Of a DNA stretch of 43,163 nt, positions 42,206 to 43,163 are shown piece after piece. Below the pieces are notes generated by a model, which saw only the letters and a program-made list of their open reading frames with translations, did no database searches and was not told the DNA's origin. Both the position numbers and the translations under genes were made by a program. Source of the stretch: Rhodospirillales bacterium (GTDB lineage: Bacteria; Pseudomonadota; Alphaproteobacteria; UBA8366; Aestuariispiraceae); assembly GCA_002696645.1 (NCBI GenBank), contig NZSA01000081.1, positions 100,839 to 144,001 on the forward strand, written 5' to 3'. Position 1 is the first letter of the stretch, and each line of letters starts with the position of its first letter.

Positions 42206-43163
42206 ATGAGCAATCATCCCGCCCCTAATTTCAAGAACCCGGTGATCCGGTGGGTCGATTCCCGCCTTCCCGTGTTTTCTTATGTACATGCCGAATATGG
42301 CGTGTTCCCGATGCCGAAGAACCTGAACTATTTCTGGAATTTCGGTGCGCTTGCCATGGTCGTACTGATGGTGATGATCCTGACCGGGATCATGCTGGCC
42401 ATGCAATACACGCCCAATGTCGACCTGGCCTTTAATTCCGTTGAACGCATTATGCGCGACGTGAATTCAGGCTGGCTGTTGCGCTATATCCACATGAATG
42501 GCGCGTCGATGTTCTTCATCGTCGTCTATATCCACATTTTCCGCGGTATGTATTACGGATCTTACAAGAATCCGCGGGAATTGCTCTGGATTTTGGGTGT
42601 TGTGATCCTGGTTCTGATGATGGCGACTGCCTTCATGGGCTATGTGCTTCCCTGGGGCCAGATGAGCTTCTGGGGTGCGACGGTGATCACCAACCTGTTT
42701 TCCGCCTTCCCGTTGATTGGGGAGTCGATTGTGCAGTGGTTATGGGGCGGCTTCTCCGTCGACAATCCCACACTGAACCGCTTCTTTGCGCTGCACTATC
42801 TGCTGCCCTTTATCATCATCGCGGTGGTCGCGCTGCACGTTGTCGCGCTGCATATCGTGAAATCAAACAACCCGGATGGGGTTGAGGTGCGCGGTCCCCA
42901 GGATACGGTGCCTTTCCATCCGTATTTCACCGCCAAGGACTCGCTGGGCCTGGCAGTATTCCTGCTGGTCTTTGCCTTCTTTGTGTTCTTCGCACCAAAC
43001 TATATGGGGCACCCCGATAACTATATCGAGGCGAACCCGCTGGTCACGCCGCCGCATATCGTGCCGGAATGGTACTTCCTGCCCTATTACGCCATCCTGC
43101 GGTCGTTTGTGGACGGCTGGTGGATCTATGAGATCTTCTTTGGCTGGTGGGCTGCCGCGAAAC
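42206..43163 (+). CDS. petB: Cytochrome b of the bc1 complex, 5' part
   Basis: Membrane subunit that carries the two b haems and the quinol sites. The gene runs off the window, 319 codons being present. The haem histidines are H96 and H110 and H197 and H211, each pair 13 residues apart as in bc1 rather than b6f enzymes. The quinol-oxidation motif PEWY is in [17 protein letters not shown]. The residues after that ([18 protein letters not shown]) form an insertion also known from Rhodobacter cytochrome b, so the frame is intact. ATG follows GGAGG nine bases upstream. Confidence 0.96.
   Translation, partial: MSNHPAPNFKNPVIRWVDSRLPVFSYVHAEYGVFPMPKNLNYFWNFGALAMVVLMVMILTGIMLAMQYTPNVDLAFNSVERIMRDVNSGWLLRYIHMNGASMFFIVVYIHIFRGMYYGSYKNPRELLWILGVVILVLMMATAFMGYVLPWGQMSFWGATVITNLFSAFPLIGESIVQWLWGGFSVDNPTLNRFFALHYLLPFIIIAVVALHVVALHIVKSNNPDGVEVRGPQDTVPFHPYFTAKDSLGLAVFLLVFAFFVFFAPNYMGHPDNYIEANPLVTPPHIVPEWYFLPYYAILRSFVDGWWIYEIFFGWWAAAK

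Noticed and set aside
43090-43163. Apparent frameshift in cytochrome b after YYAILRSF
   Set aside because: The unexpected residues correspond to an insertion known from Rhodobacter cytochrome b at the same place, and the frame stays open to the window end.

Overview
The window is a chromosomal segment of an anoxygenic phototrophic alphaproteobacterium. The evidence is magnesium-chelatase genes bchI, bchD and bchO, the purple-bacterial carotenoid genes crtA, crtI and crtB with tspO, an alphaproteobacterial-type petAB (cytochrome bc1) operon, the mreBCD-mrdA-rodA shape operon and aerobic hemF. The order cannot be fixed from this sequence. crtA argues for carotenoids of the spheroidene/spirilloxanthin type, and hemF for growth with oxygen. 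No gap between genes exceeds 300 bases, and there is no CRISPR array, insertion sequence or integrase.

Layout. 1-5418: cell elongation operon (mreB 3' end, mreC, mreD, PBP2, RodA). 5433-5563: tRNA-Lys(CTT) with its promoter. 5739-7403: AT-rich hipBA toxin-antitoxin unit with three evenly spaced candidate operators. 7527-8711: a flavoprotein. 8684-21149: a photosynthesis/carotenoid block in which bchI-bchD-bchO points left and crtA, a cytochrome P450 and an ACT-domain gene point right; a GMC oxidoreductase and a quinone-oxidoreductase-like gene follow, then crtI-crtB-tspO and a 44-residue membrane peptide. 21144-22933: a leftward group (HIG1-type membrane protein, cobalamin adenosyltransferase, two-TM protein, methyltransferase-like protein). 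23019-32331: an amide/polyamine locus with a polyamine-type ABC transporter, a serine hydrolase, two carbon-nitrogen hydrolases, an acetylpolyamine amidohydrolase and a LuxR-type regulator. 32353-36102: a lipoprotein, Hsp33, argF and argD. 36253-38993: a UDG-superfamily protein, a sirtuin, a low-molecular-weight phosphatase and a fructosamine kinase. 39002-41339: a membrane-anchored hydrolase, hemF and trmL. 41640-end: petA and partial petB.

How the parts fit. Mg-chelatase starts bacteriochlorophyll synthesis, HemF feeds protoporphyrin to it, CrtB and CrtI make the carotenoid backbone and CrtA oxidises it. The P450 overlaps the end of crtA and is a candidate new carotenoid-tailoring enzyme. 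TGT-N12-ACA sequences of PpsR/CrtJ type lie over the crtI start and just upstream of hemF. In the amide/polyamine locus, a 26-bp motif (21 of 26 positions shared) occurs on both sides of the luxR gene, in the same orientation relative to the transporter operon and to the hydrolase operon, so the two look like one regulon.

The observations most worth testing are the crtB-tspO junction (same frame, one TAG between them, no ATG, GTG or TTG for tspO near the expected N-terminus), the shared LuxR-flanking motif, the P450 insertion into the carotenoid cluster, and the 50-bp-periodic hipBA operators.
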